64,000 nucleotides of DNA from Cheilinus undulatus (lineage: Eukaryota > Chordata > Actinopteri > Labriformes > Labridae). The notes beneath the pieces were generated by a model. The model was not told the origin of the DNA and made no database searches. It saw only the letters and a list, made by a program, of their open reading frames with translations. Below, piece by piece: positions 13,601-25,100 of the stretch. Position numbers and translations under genes: made by a program. The stretch is taken from NCBI RefSeq assembly GCF_018320785.1, contig NC_054875.1, positions 877,001 through 941,000 of the forward strand, in the 5' to 3' direction. Numbering within the stretch: position 1 is the first letter of the stretch; every line of letters begins with the position of its first letter.

Positions 13601-14484
13601 GACATCATTGACACTGTAAAATAAAGGCTGTGAGGTCACTTCCTGTTGTTTTTACATCATTGACACTGTAAAATAAAGGCTGTGAGGTCACTTCCTGTTG
13701 TTTTTACATCATTGATGCTGTAAAATAAAGGCTGTGAGGTCACTTCCTGTTGATTTTACATCATTGATGCTGTAAAATAAAGGCTGTGAGGTCACTTCCT
13801 GTTGTTTTTACATCATTGATGCTGTAAAATAAAGGCTGTGAGGTCACTTCCTGTTGTTTTTACATCATTGATGGTGTAAAATAAAGGCTGTGAGGTCACT
13901 TCCTGTTGTTTTTACATCATTGATGCTGTAAAATAAAGGCTGTGAGGTCACTTCCTGTTGTTTTTACATCATTGATGCTGTAAAATAAAGGCTGTGAGGT
14001 CACTTCCTGTTGTTTTTACATCATTGATGCTGTAAAATAAAGGCTGTGAGGTCACTTCCTGTTGTTTTTACATCATTGATGCTGTAAAATAAAGGCTGTG
14101 AGGTCACTTCCTGTTGTTTTTACATCATTGATGCTGTAAAATAAAGGCTGTGAGGTCACTTCCTGTTGATTTTACATCATTGATGCTGTAAAATAAAGGC
14201 TGTGAGGTCACTTCCTGTTGTTTTTACATCATTGATGCTGTAAAATAAAGGCTGTGAGGTCACTTCCTGTTGATTTTACATCATTGACTATGATAACAAA
14301 AGGCTTTGTGTTAACTTCCTGTTGGTTTTAAAGTCATTGATAGGAGTTAACCAAACACTGAGTTCACTTCCTGTTTTTTCATGTCACTGATGGTGTAAAC
14401 TAAAGGCTGTCTGTTAACTTCCTGTGGTTTTTAACATCATTGATGGCGTTTCCTGACGGCTGTGTGCTTACTTCCTGTTTGTAG
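10603..14484. repeat. 52-bp minisatellite, ~71 copies, AATAAA in every unit
   Basis: Units read AATAAAGGCTGTGAGGTCAC then TTCCTGTTGTTTTTACATCA then TTGATGCTGTAA, exactly 52 bp, for 3.7 kb (10603-14288) with very few changes (GTTGTTTTT/GTTGATTTT; GATGCTG/GATGGTG/GACACTG). From 14289 to 14484 there are about four clearly decayed, older units. Each unit holds AATAAA, an AGGTCA nuclear-receptor half site and an ACTTCCTG ETS-like core. High similarity across 71 copies indicates recent homogenisation, with decay at the right edge. Confidence 0.98.
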
Positions 14485-15153
14485 GTCATGGTTGGCGTGT
14501 GTTCATGTTGTTTTAGAGAGCGTCTGTAGTCTGAGCTTCAGCCTAAAGAGTCATTGAATGTTACAGTACTGCTGTATATTACCTTTTGGTTTATATTAAA
14601 CGACTGATATTCTGCGTGACTCAGTCCTTGTGTTTTTAAAGTTCCTGTACCTGTAGAGAACATTCCAGTCAAAGAACAGTTCCACTGTTTACACACTCTC
14701 TCTTTGGCTAGCAGCTAGACGGCTAAAGCTTTTAAAGCCTGAATGACCCAGTCTTTCCCATTGACCGCCATTCATTTTTTTCGTTTTCCCCCAGAAAGGG
14801 GCGGGGCTGGCCCCGTGTTACATCCATGCCTGGTCTCCCCTACACTACAGAATGAATCATTCATTATTGTACTATTTCCTTCTGTATTTCATAAATAAAC
14901 ATACTTCTCTAAATATAAATCTATATTTATTTACACTCACATGCAGACAGACGGTCTCTGATGATATTTATATTTTTATCTAAAGAAACGGAGGGAGTAA
15001 AAAAGGAACCCGGTCTCTCCTGCTGATGCGCCGTTGGTTTTCTTCTCGTTGTGTTTCCATCCAGTAAAACTTTTACTGTTTTCCCAGTGACGGACTCAAA
15101 ATCTTCGACGGTTTGAGTTAAAAAGTTACCGTGAGGTTTCAGGTGGGCGTGAC
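14485..15153. other. Intergenic leading into a promoter-like region
   Basis: No gene supported. A GC box-like GGGGCGGGGC is present near 14799. A reverse-strand frame (14927-15298) overlaps the promoter-like region and looks like a shadow. Confidence 0.45.
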
Positions 15154-15167
15154 ACCGGAAGTGACGT
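15154..15167 (+). promoter_or_regulatory. ETS-CRE element of proposed zinc-finger gene promoter
   Basis: ACCGGAAGTGACGT joins an ETS site (CCGGAAGT) to a CRE half site (TGACGT), an arrangement well known from vertebrate housekeeping promoters. It lies just upstream of a sequence that ends in a good splice donor. Function is inferred from the motif only. Confidence 0.5.
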
Positions 15168-15276
15168 GTTGATCCCAGAGAAGTATCCTGACAAACTTTC
15201 ACTTCTTCAGCCATGCTCCGGAGGACCGAGAGGACCACACCGACGAACATCCACAACAACCGTCTGAATCCGACAG
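15168..15276 (+). other. Proposed 5' leader exon of the zinc-finger gene, with a uORF
   Basis: The stretch after the ETS-CRE element ends at CCGACAG followed by GTGAGAG, a strong donor. The next good acceptor before a coding exon on this strand is CTCCTCCAG at 22162, 23 nt before the zinc-finger start codon. If joined, the ATG at 15213 opens a 26-codon upstream frame (MLRRTERTTP... ending ...AASAW) that stops at 22177-22179, six bases before the main ATG at 22186. The acceptor reads CAGCAG, so a NAGNAG three-base choice is possible. No transcript evidence is available. Confidence 0.4.
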
Positions 15277-15771
15277 GTGAGAGCTCGGACCAGCACACCT
15301 GCTCCGTCTGGGAGCTGAGGGGGGGTGTTACGGTGGATTCTGCGTCTTTGACACGTTAGCTCCGCTAGCATGGAGCTAACATTAGCAAACACGGAGCTAG
15401 CCTGTGGACGCGCAGTCAGCTCAGTAATCTGCTGCTAGTTAGCTCCAGTGTTAACTGTCCCGGGTTAGAAATACCCGGCTAGCATTAAACAGACACCGTT
15501 AAATATTATTAAAGCACATTTATGAGTTTATTATCGGTCTGAAGAAACAGGAACAAGCTAGCAGGAAGGCTGACTTCCTCCTTTCTGTCAGAACTTTAAC
15601 AGCTGTTTACCCAGAATTCTTCACTGTCATCAAAACTGACCGATAAAATAAATCAATGTTTATATTCATTTACACATGATAATAGGACTGGGTTATTAGG
15701 GTTATCACAGTGGCACACTTTAACATCAGATCTGACTGGTTTATGATGAAAGTAGGGATGTACCGTTCACA
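15277..15771. other. Proposed intron 1, nothing recognised
   Basis: GC-rich at the left (several GCTAGC-type words typical of fish 5' regions), then AT-rich. No feature supported. Confidence 0.4.
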
Positions 15772-16033
15772 AAACTCCTGATACCACAGCTACAGAAATA
15801 TCACTGTAGTAGAGTTTAACACTGAATTATTACAGTTAAACTCCTGATACCACAGCTACAGAAATATCACTGTAGTAGAGTTTAACACTGAATTATTACA
15901 GTTAAACTCCTTTTACCACAGCTACAGAAATATCACTGTAGTAGAGTTTAACACTGAATTATTACAGTTAAACTCCTGATACCACAGCTACAGAAATATC
16001 ACTGTAGTAGAGTTTAACACTGAATTATTACAG
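15772..16033. repeat. 66-bp tandem repeat, 4 copies
   Basis: Four nearly identical 66-bp units beginning AAACTCCTGATACCACAGCT; one copy has CTTTTACC in place of CTGATACC. The unit includes an imperfect hairpin around ACTGTAGTAGAG/CTACAG. Confidence 0.95.
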
Positions 16034-16590
16034 TAAGAACAGATTTAAATATACTTTGAAGATATGAGCCATTTAGGGTTTTTTAACTAGCCACAAATTT
16101 TTCATTATTTATTAAATTAAATTTATTAAATTTATTTTATGATTAAATCTGGCTTTTTAATGATAAAATGCTCTGGAACTAAAATAACAGCCTCCTTTGA
16201 TGAAAATTACCTCTGACCTTCACATGTTCACCCACCTGTCATTTTTATTGACCTATATCCACACACCAACATCAGTTAGACCGGACTCCAGTCCCAGTCC
16301 GGGTCCTGACTGAGTAAAATGAGCTGGAAGTGTTTCGGTGTCGGCCATGATAAAGGAAAGGAGCTTCGTTGTTTCCTTTATTGTCTCCTTTAGCCTAGGA
16401 AACACCGGAGCATCCTTTACCAAAGGAGAGATGAACAGACGACCCACAATTCTTTGCGTAAACTTCAGTTAAAGTGAAGCACCTTGAAAAAACTCCCTGA
16501 TGAACACTGATGTGTGCGCATCCAAACACAGGATCCAATGCCGTTTTATGCCGTTTGTCCTGGTATCACATTCCTCAGGGTCAGGAAGAT
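16034..16590. other. Proposed intron 1, nothing recognised
   Basis: AT-rich sequence followed by ordinary unique sequence. No coding or RNA gene supported. Confidence 0.45.
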
Positions 16591-16833
16591 TTGGTGGGTT
16601 GGCGGGTGGGCGGGTTGGTGGGTTGGTGGGTTGGCGGGTTGGCGGGTTGGTGGGTTGGTGGGTTGGCGGGTTGGCGGGTTGGCGGGTGGGCGGGTTGGTG
16701 GGTTGGCGGGTTGGCGGGTGGGCGGGTTGGCGGGTTGGTGGGTTGGCGGGTTGGCGGGTTGGCGGGTGGGCGGGTTGGCGGGTTGGCGGGTTGGCGGGTG
16801 GGCGGGTTGGCAGGTTGGCGGGTGGGCGGGTTG
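16591..16833 (+). repeat. G-rich (GGGTTGGC) minisatellite, G-quadruplex-prone
   Basis: Units of about 8 and 12 bp, GGTTGGCGGGT, GGTGGGC and similar, over 243 bp. Segments such as GGGTGGGCGGGTTGGTGGG satisfy the standard G-quadruplex pattern (four runs of three G, loops 1, 1 and 5). All six frames are open or nearly so, which explains several overlapping false open frames. Confidence 0.95.
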
Positions 16834-17020
16834 TGCTAGGCCACAAAAAATTGGTTTTCTCATCCTTGTGGTTGGTTCTTTTGCAGGAGCAGGTCTGATG
16901 GGCCACTGATTAGTGGACAGGTTGCACTCAGAGCGTTGGAGAAGGGGCGTCACAGATTCTAAAGGGGCTCTGGGTTTAGGTGCCTTCTTTCTTGATGAAG
17001 GGGTTGGGTATGGTTTTGTT

Positions 17021-18697
17021 TCATTTGTGTGGACTCTCATGGTCTTCGTGTTCAGGAGTTCTATGGCTTTCATGTCCTGTTTTGACTTGTTTTAACTTTT
17101 CATTTTTGAAGGGAAGGATATCAGGTTGCTGTAGTTGCTCTACATGATGCTGGAGTTCAGTGAAAGGGTTAACTGGTGATGTAAGTAGGCACTGGGCAGA
17201 TGATGACTCACTGAGACCCGTTGGTCCTTGAAGAGCCCATCCCAGTCGTGTCCTCGCTGCAGCTGGAGCTCCCTTCGGACCATATCGGACTTTCTGCATC
17301 GGTGTGATCAGGAATGGGTTGTCCGATCCACTGAGGATGTGTGGCTGGACTTTGGAGAAGGGGCTCAGTGGTAGACCACGTGGATAGGGGTACCGTTGTT
17401 TGAGTTTATCCACAGGGCAAACATGATCATGTTAGAGGTGAAGGCTCGATCAACTGAGAATTTTCTCTCAGGGCTTGATGCAGCAGAGATTTTAAGGTTT
17501 ACAGCTCTTCCTCCTAATGTTTCTGTCTGCCGTCTCACGGTCTGCAGTTCAAGTTGATCTGGTTCACCATTCAGATCAAGATCCTCTGCTGCACCTGGTA
17601 GCAGCATTGTACGCTCGGATCCATCATCTAAGATGGCGTGGGTGTCAAATGTCTGATTGTTGTGGTGAAGTTGTACTTCAACTACTGTAAGTAACACTGT
17701 AGATGACTTACTTTGTGGGTTCATGTTCAGGACTCTGGATGCTGACTGGGCCTTATTTACATCATGCAGTATGCCTAGGTGCAGCCCATTACACTTGGGG
17801 CAGGTTTTTAAAAGTACAGTTAGCTGCTCTGTGGGTTCTGCCACATCTCCAGCATCTATTTTCTTCCTTCAGCCTCTTAGTTTCTTTGTCTGGGGCTAGT
17901 TCCTTTAAACTCGTACAGTTTTTCAGGTAGTGGGAGGACTGACAGAATGAGCATGGGTACCTCATCTGGGGCTGGCGTTGATTTCCGTGGGCACTTTGTC
18001 CATGAGAAGCCTTGCAGTCAGACCCGTGGAGGATGGTAGGTGTTGGGTGCTTGAACCTGTGACTTGTATCCTTTCGTTGGGTTTGGGGTGCGCTGATTTG
18101 TAGGTTACCAGCTGGTGCTACCACAGCTTGACATTCTGCCTCTCCTTCAAGCCATGCAGCAAATCCCCCAGGTTATAGTGAGAGGTGGGAGAGACTGAGC
18201 GGGTGTGTCTAACGAAGTCTGGAACTATCTCTACAGGGAGTTTACTCAGTAGCCTCTGGACGTGAGGTACAGGCGAGTTCTGCAGCGTTTTCAGCTGAGT
18301 TAAGGGATTGTAGCAACCAATGATCTCTGACGGCACTCTGGGTAGGTTCAGTATGGTCTGGATCTCCTTTAGGGCCAGCTGGTGGGGTTGACCATGCTGT
18401 CGCTCCAGGGCCGCCGTTGTTGTAGTGAAAGGTCGTAGGTCATGGGCATATGAAAGGGCAATATGTCGAGCTGAGGGAAGACGTAGGTGATCTAATAGGA
18501 TATGAAATGTGTACAGCTCAGGTTCCCCTGGTGACAGCAGATTTGTGAAGGCCATCTTTACCATTGAAAACTCATGGAGGTCATTATGGGTGAAGGAGGG
18601 GAACGAGGGACCTTCAACCAGGGTGTGTCTCTGGTATACTGCACCGGGCCCACAGGTAGAGCTAAACTTGGATCAAGGAGGCTCCTGTTGGTTGGGA
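17021..18697 (-). mobile_element. BEL/Pao LTR retrotransposon fossil (gag and protease regions)
   Basis: On the minus strand the conceptual product resembles BEL/Pao polyproteins: first a gag region, then a cysteine-rich zinc-knuckle segment, then an aspartic protease region of the Pao type. No LTRs, reverse transcriptase or integrase part was recognised in the window, so this is an internal fragment. It is broken in several places and looks fairly old. Arrays lie on both sides (16591-16833 and from 18705), which may have replaced its missing parts. The flank 16834-17020 may belong to it but is not recognisable. Confidence 0.8.
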
Positions 18698-18704
18698 AGT
18701 ATAT

Positions 18705-21462
18705 CTTACTCCCTCCTATCCTACCCTCTTACTCCCTCCTTTCCTACCCTCTTACTCCCTGCTATCCTACCCTCTTACTCCCTCCTTTCCTACCCTCTTA
18801 CCCTCTCCTTTCCTACCCTCTTACTCCCTCCTTTCCTACCCTCTTACTCCCTCCTTTCCTACCCTCTTACTCCCTCCTATCCTACCCTCTTACTCCCTCC
18901 TATCCTACCCTCTTACTCCCTCCTTTCCTACCCTCTTACTCCCTCCTATCCTACCCTCTTACTCCCTCCTTTCCTACCCTCTTACTCCCTCCTATCCTAC
19001 CCTCTTACTCCCTCCTTTCCTACCCTCTTACTCCCTCCTTTCCTACCCTCTTACTCCCTCCTATCCTACCCTCTTACTCCCTCCTTTCCTACCCTCTTAC
19101 TCCCTCCTATCCTACCCTCTTACTCCCTCCTTTCCTACCCTCTTACTCCCTCCTATCCTACCCTCTTACTCCCTCCTTTCCTACCCTCTTACTCCCTCCT
19201 ATCCTACCCTCTTACTCCCTCCTATCCTACCCTCTTACTCCCTCCTTTCCTACCCTCTTACTCCCTCCTATCCTACCCTCTTACTCCCTCCTTTCCTACC
19301 CTCTTACTCCCTCCTTTCCTACCCTCTTACTCCCTCCTTTCCTACCCTCTTACTCCCTCCTTTCCTACCCTCTGACTCCCTCCTTTCCTACCCTCTGACT
19401 CCCTCCTTTCCTACCCTCTTACTCCCTCCTTTCCTACCCTCTGACTGCCTCCTTTCCTACCCTCTGACTGCCTCCTTTCCTACCCTCTGACTGCCTCCTT
19501 TCCTGTCCTCTGACTCCCTCCTTTCCTACCCTCTGACTCCCTCCTTTCCTACCCTCTGACTGCCTCCTTTCCTACCCTCTGACTGCCTCCTTTCCTACCC
19601 TCTGACTGCCTCCTTTCCTACCCTCTGACTGCCTCCTTTCCTTAACCCTCTTACTCTCTCCTTTCCTTAACCCTCTTACTCTCTCCTTTCCTACCCTCTT
19701 ACTCCCTCCTTTCCTACCCTCTTACTCCCTCCCTTTCTGTCCTCTTACTCCCTCCTTTCCTTAACCCTCTTACTCCCTCCTTTCCTTAACCCTCTTACTC
19801 CCTCCTTTCCTATCCTCTTACTTCCTCCTTTCCTATGCTCTTGTTCCCTCCTTCCCTACCCTCTTAATCCCTCCTATCCTCTTACTCCCTCCTTTCCTTT
19901 GCTCTTACTCCCTCCTTTCCTACCCTCTTACTCCCTCCTTTCCTTGACCCTCTTACTCCCTTCTTTCCTACCCTCTTACTCCCTCCTTTCCTTAACCCTC
20001 TTACTCCCTCCCTTTCTGTCCTCTTACTCCCTCCTTTCCTACCCTCTTACTCCCTCCTTTCTTACCCTCTTACTCCCTCCTTTTCTTGACCCTCTTGCTC
20101 CCTCCTTTCCTACCCTCTTACTCCCTCCTTTCCTTAAACCTCTTACTCCCTCCTTTCCTTAACCCTCTTACTCCCTCCTTTCCTACCCTCTTACTCCCTC
20201 CTTTCCTACCCTCTTACTCCCTCCTTTCCTATCCTCTAACTCCCTCCTTTCCTTGACCCTCTTACTCCCTCCTTTCCTATCCTTTTACTCCCTCCTTTCC
20301 TACCCTCTTACTCCCTCATTTCCTATGCTCTTACTCCCTCCTTTCCTATCCTCTTACTTCCTCCTTTCCTATGCTCTTGTTCCCTCCTTTCCTACCCTCT
20401 TAATCCCTCCTATCCTCTTACTCCCTCCTTTCCTACCCTCTTATTCCCTCATTTCTCATCCCCTTACTCCCTCCTTTCCTACCCTCTTACTCCCTCATTT
20501 CCTACCCTCTTACTCCCTCTTTTCCTTAACCCTCTTACTCCCTCCTTTCCTACCCTCTTACTCCCTCCTTTCCTACCCTCTTACTCTCTCCTTTCCTACC
20601 CTCTTACTCCCTCCTTTCCTACCCTCTTACTCCCTCCTTTCCTACCCTCTTACTCTCTCCTTTCCTACCCTCTTACTCCCTCCTTTCCTACCCTCTTACT
20701 CCCACCTTTCCTACCCTCTTACTCCCTCCTTTCCTTAACCCTCTTACTCCCTCCTTTCCTACCCTCTTATTCCCTCCTTTCTCATCCCCTTACTCCCTCC
20801 TTTCCTACCCTCTTACTCCCTCCTTTCCTATGCTCTCACTCCCTCCTTTCCTACCCTCTTTCTCCCACCTTTCCTACCCTCTTTCTCCCTTCTTTCCTTG
20901 ACCCTCTTACTCCCTCCTTTCCTTAACCCTCTTACTCCCTCCTTTCCTATGCTCTTACTCCCTTCTTTCCTACCCTCTTATTCCCTCCTTTCTCATCCCC
21001 TTACTCCCTCCTTTCCTACCCTCTTACTCCCTCCTTTCCTATGCTCTCACTCCCTCCTTTCCTACCCTCTTTCTCCCACCTTTCCTACCCTCTTTCTCCC
21101 TTCTTTCCTTGACCCTCTCACTCCCTCCTTTCCTTAACCCTCTTACTCCCACCTTTCCTACCCTCTTGCTCCCTCCTTTCCTTAACCCTCTTACTCCCTC
21201 CTTTCCTATGCTCTTACTCCCTCCTTTCCTATCCTCTCACTCCCTCCTTTCCTACCCTCTTACTCCCTCCTTTCCTACCCTCTTACTCCCACCTTTCCTA
21301 CCCTCTTGCTCCCTCCTTTCCTTAACCCTCTTACTCCCTCCTTTCCTACCCTCTTACTCCCTCCTTTCCTACCCTCTTACTCCCACCTTTCCTACCCTCT
21401 TGCTCCCTCCTTTCCTTAACCCTCTTACTCCCTCCTTTCCTACCCTCTTACTCCCTCCTTTC
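18705..21462 (+). repeat. 23-bp pyrimidine-rich minisatellite (CCCTCTTACTCCCTCCTTTC)
   Basis: About 2.76 kb, some 120 units of TACCCTCTTACTCCCTCCTT then TCC. The left 700 bp are very uniform, alternating CCTTTCC and CCTATCC. The right two thirds are more varied, with CCTTAACC, TGCTC and CTGACTGCC variants and block duplications. About 90% of + strand bases are C or T. Confidence 0.97.
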
Positions 21463-22162
21463 GTTGGCACTGTGACGTTTTTCACCAGGGTTAAGGAGAA
21501 GTGGATAGGAAAGGACTTAGGAGGAAATTTTTTGGACCTTTTGAACCACAGACCTCAGATCCAGGATTTTCTGCTTCAGAGCTTCGTGCTGCTGACAGCG
21601 TCATATTTCCTGATGTGGCCTTCACACTTAAAGCAGGTAGGAAAATAGCAGCTACAGAGTTTTATTGTGCAGTAATGGTACGAAGGGCTGAGAATGATCT
21701 AAGTGAGATTTTTACCTCCAATCATGTGGTCTAATTATTGACGGTTTACCGCCCACCCCTGAAGGTAACATCCGTGCTCACAGGGAGGAAAACCTTTAAA
21801 TGCGTGTTAAAAGGAAACAAACTCATACCTGCTGATGTTTAGAAAGCTCAGAGGAACACCTGACTACCTGGAGTCTGATCTGAAGTTGTTTGTGGTTGAA
21901 CTGTCTTTGCTCTGAAGGGAACTACAAACATCCTTTATTTGTTGGAGTTAAAGTCTGACTTCCTGGCTAGTGCCGTGACTTTCAGTCGACTAACGGCTTA
22001 AGAACTGAAGAGAGAAGAATTCTTCCTTTCAGAAAACCCGGGACAGACAGGTGTGTGATAGGTCTGTGTTCATGCATGAGGAAGGCTGACTCCTCTGCGT
22101 CGTCTGTTTGGTCTGTGTGCTAACTTCCTGTCTGACATCTCCTCGCTCCGTTTCTCCTCCAG
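21463..22162. other. Proposed intron 1, 3' part
   Basis: Unique-looking sequence ending in a polypyrimidine tract and acceptor (CTCCGTTTCTCCTCCAG) at 22162. No other feature supported. Confidence 0.45.
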
Positions 22163-22185
22163 CAGCGTCCGCCTGGTGAGAGAGG

Positions 22186-25100
22186 ATGGACGGCGTCAGC
22201 TGGAGCACCACGCGGCCCCCGGAGTCGTTCAGCCGCTCCAAGACGACCACGGACACTCTGACAAGGCTCGCCAGCTTCATCGCCCGGGCGGACGCCAAAC
22301 AACAGCGGGCCCAGCGCCCTCAGACGACCCCGTCGTCCTCCTACGTCTGTCAGGAGTGCGACCAGGGCTTCGCTCGCTCAGCCGACCTGCTTCACCATCA
22401 AGAGGTGACGCACACGCTGCCCAAACCTCACCGCTGCAACTCCTGTGGGCGGGGCTTCTCACTGCGCTCGTCTCTGCAGCTGCACAGGTGCGACCATGGC
22501 GCCTCCGCCTGTGTGCTCTGTCACGGAGCCTCGCCGCTCAGCTCTCCGTGTCTGGCGTGCATGTCTCGGAGTTCTGACCCAATCAGACTGCAGAATAAGT
22601 CGCCCCACCTCCAGCCCTGCCTACTAGACAACACCCCTTATGCATGTGCGCCATGTGGGCGGGGCTTTAGCCAGAAACAGGCTCTACTGCACCACCAGCA
22701 GGCCGGCTGCAGTGAGCCGCCATCACCATCACGAATCGTCGACGTCAGCAGCCTCCCTGATGATTCGCCGCCTGTTTCAGAGGCTGGCTCCGCCCACTCT
22801 GACTCTGCCCGCTCTGACTCCTCAGTGGGGCAGAGCTTGGCGCCCAGCAAGTGTGACGTCTGCTCCAGAAGCTTCCGCACAGAGACTGGACTTCACCGCC
22901 ACAGAGAGACGAACCATGGCGAGGAGCGTCTGAGCGCTGCACAGGGACCGCCGACCAAAGATGGAGGAGGAGGTAAAACAGGTTTAATCATCATAAAAAA
23001 AGGGGCGGGGCTAATCAGTGACCTGTCTGATTATAATGGCTGAGATTAGGCTAATCTGGATTATCAGTACCAATATTCAAACATCCAACATCCAATCACA
23101 TCCAACCATCCAGTCACATCCAACCATCCAATCACATCCAACCATCCAGTCACATCCAACCATCCAATCACATCCAACCATCCAGTCACATCCAACCATC
23201 CAATCACATCCAACCATCCAATCACATCCAACCATCCAGTCACATCCAACCATCCAATCACATCCAACCATCCAATCACATCCAACCATCCAATCACATC
23301 CAACCATCCAATCACATCCAACCATCCAATCACATCCAACCATCCAATCACATCCAACCATCCAATCACATCCAACCATCCAATCACATCCAACCATCCA
23401 ATCACATCCAACCATCCAATCACATCCTACCATCCAATCACATCCGACCATCCAGTCACATCTTACCCTCCAATCACATCCAACCATCCAATCACATCCT
23501 ACCATCCAATCACATCCAACATCCAATCACATCCAACATCCAATCACATCCAACATCCAGTCACATCCAACATCCAATCACATCCAACATCCAATCACAT
23601 CCAACATCCAGTCACATCCAACATCCAATCACATCCAACATCCAATCACATCCAACCATCCAGTCACATCCGACCATCCAGTCACATCCTACCATCCAAT
23701 CACATCCAACCATCCAATCACATCCAACATCCAATCACATCCAACATCCAATCACATCCAACATCCAGTCACATCCGACCATCCAGTCACATCCTACCAT
23801 CCAATCACATCCAACCATCCAATCACATCCAACATCCAATCACATCCAACATCCAATCACATCCAACATCCAGTCACATCCAACATCCAATCACATCCAA
23901 CCATCCAGTCACATCCGACCATCCAGTCACATCCGACCATCCAGTCACATCTTACCCTCCAATCACATCCTACCATCCAATCACATCCTACCATCCAGTC
24001 ACATCCTACCATCCAATCACATCCTACCATCCAATCACATCCTACCATCCAATCACATCCTACCATCCAGTCACATCCAACATCCAATCACATCCAACAT
24101 CCAATCACATCCAACATCCAATCACATCCAACATCCAGTCACATCCAACATCCAATCACATCCAACATCCAATCACATCCAACCATCCAGTCACATCCGA
24201 CCATCCAGTCACATCTTACCCTCCAATCACATCCTACCATCCAATCACATCCAACCCTCCAATCACATCCAACATCCAATCACATCCAACATCCAATCAC
24301 ATCCAACATCCAGTCACATCCAACATCCAATCACATCCAACATCCAATCACATCCAACATCCAATCACATCCAACATCCAGTCACATCCAACATCCAATC
24401 ACATCCAACATCCAATCACATCCAACATCCAGTCACATCCAACATCCAATCACATCCAACATCCAATCACATCCTACCATCCAGTCACATCCGACCATCC
24501 AGTCACATCCTACCATCCAATCACATCCAACCATCCAATCACATCCAACATCCAATCACATCCAACATCCAATCACATCCAACATCCAGTCACATCCAAC
24601 CATCCAATCACATCCAACCATCCAATCACATCCAACCATCCAATCACATCCAACCATCCAATCACATCCTACCATCCAATCACATCCAACCATCCAATCA
24701 CATCCAACCATCCAATCACATCCAACCATCCAATCACATCCTACCATCCAATCACATCCAACATCCAATCACATCCAACCATCCAATCACATCCAACCAT
24801 CCAATCACATCCAACCATCCAATCACATCCTACCATCCAATCACATCCAACATCCAATCACATCCAACCATCCAATCACATCCAACCATCCAATCACATC
24901 CAACCATCCAATCACATCCTACCATCCAATCACATCCAACCATCCAATCACATCCAACCATCCAATCACATCCGACCATCCAGTCACATCCTACCATCCA
25001 ATCACATCCAACCCTCCAATCACATCCAACATCCAATCACATCCAACATCCAATCACATCCAACATCCAGTCACATCCGACCATCCAGTCACATCCGACC

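Noticed and set aside
14927-15298. Reverse-strand 123-codon frame (MAEEVKVCQD from an internal ATG at 15214) with AATAAA nearby
   Set aside because: It overlaps the ETS-CRE promoter and the proposed leader exon, and I recognise no family. Kept as a possible small gene only if transcripts or homologues appear.
18509-21648. Several leucine/proline-rich frames (LLLPPFLPSYS)
   Set aside because: By-products of the pyrimidine-rich array, open in more than one frame.
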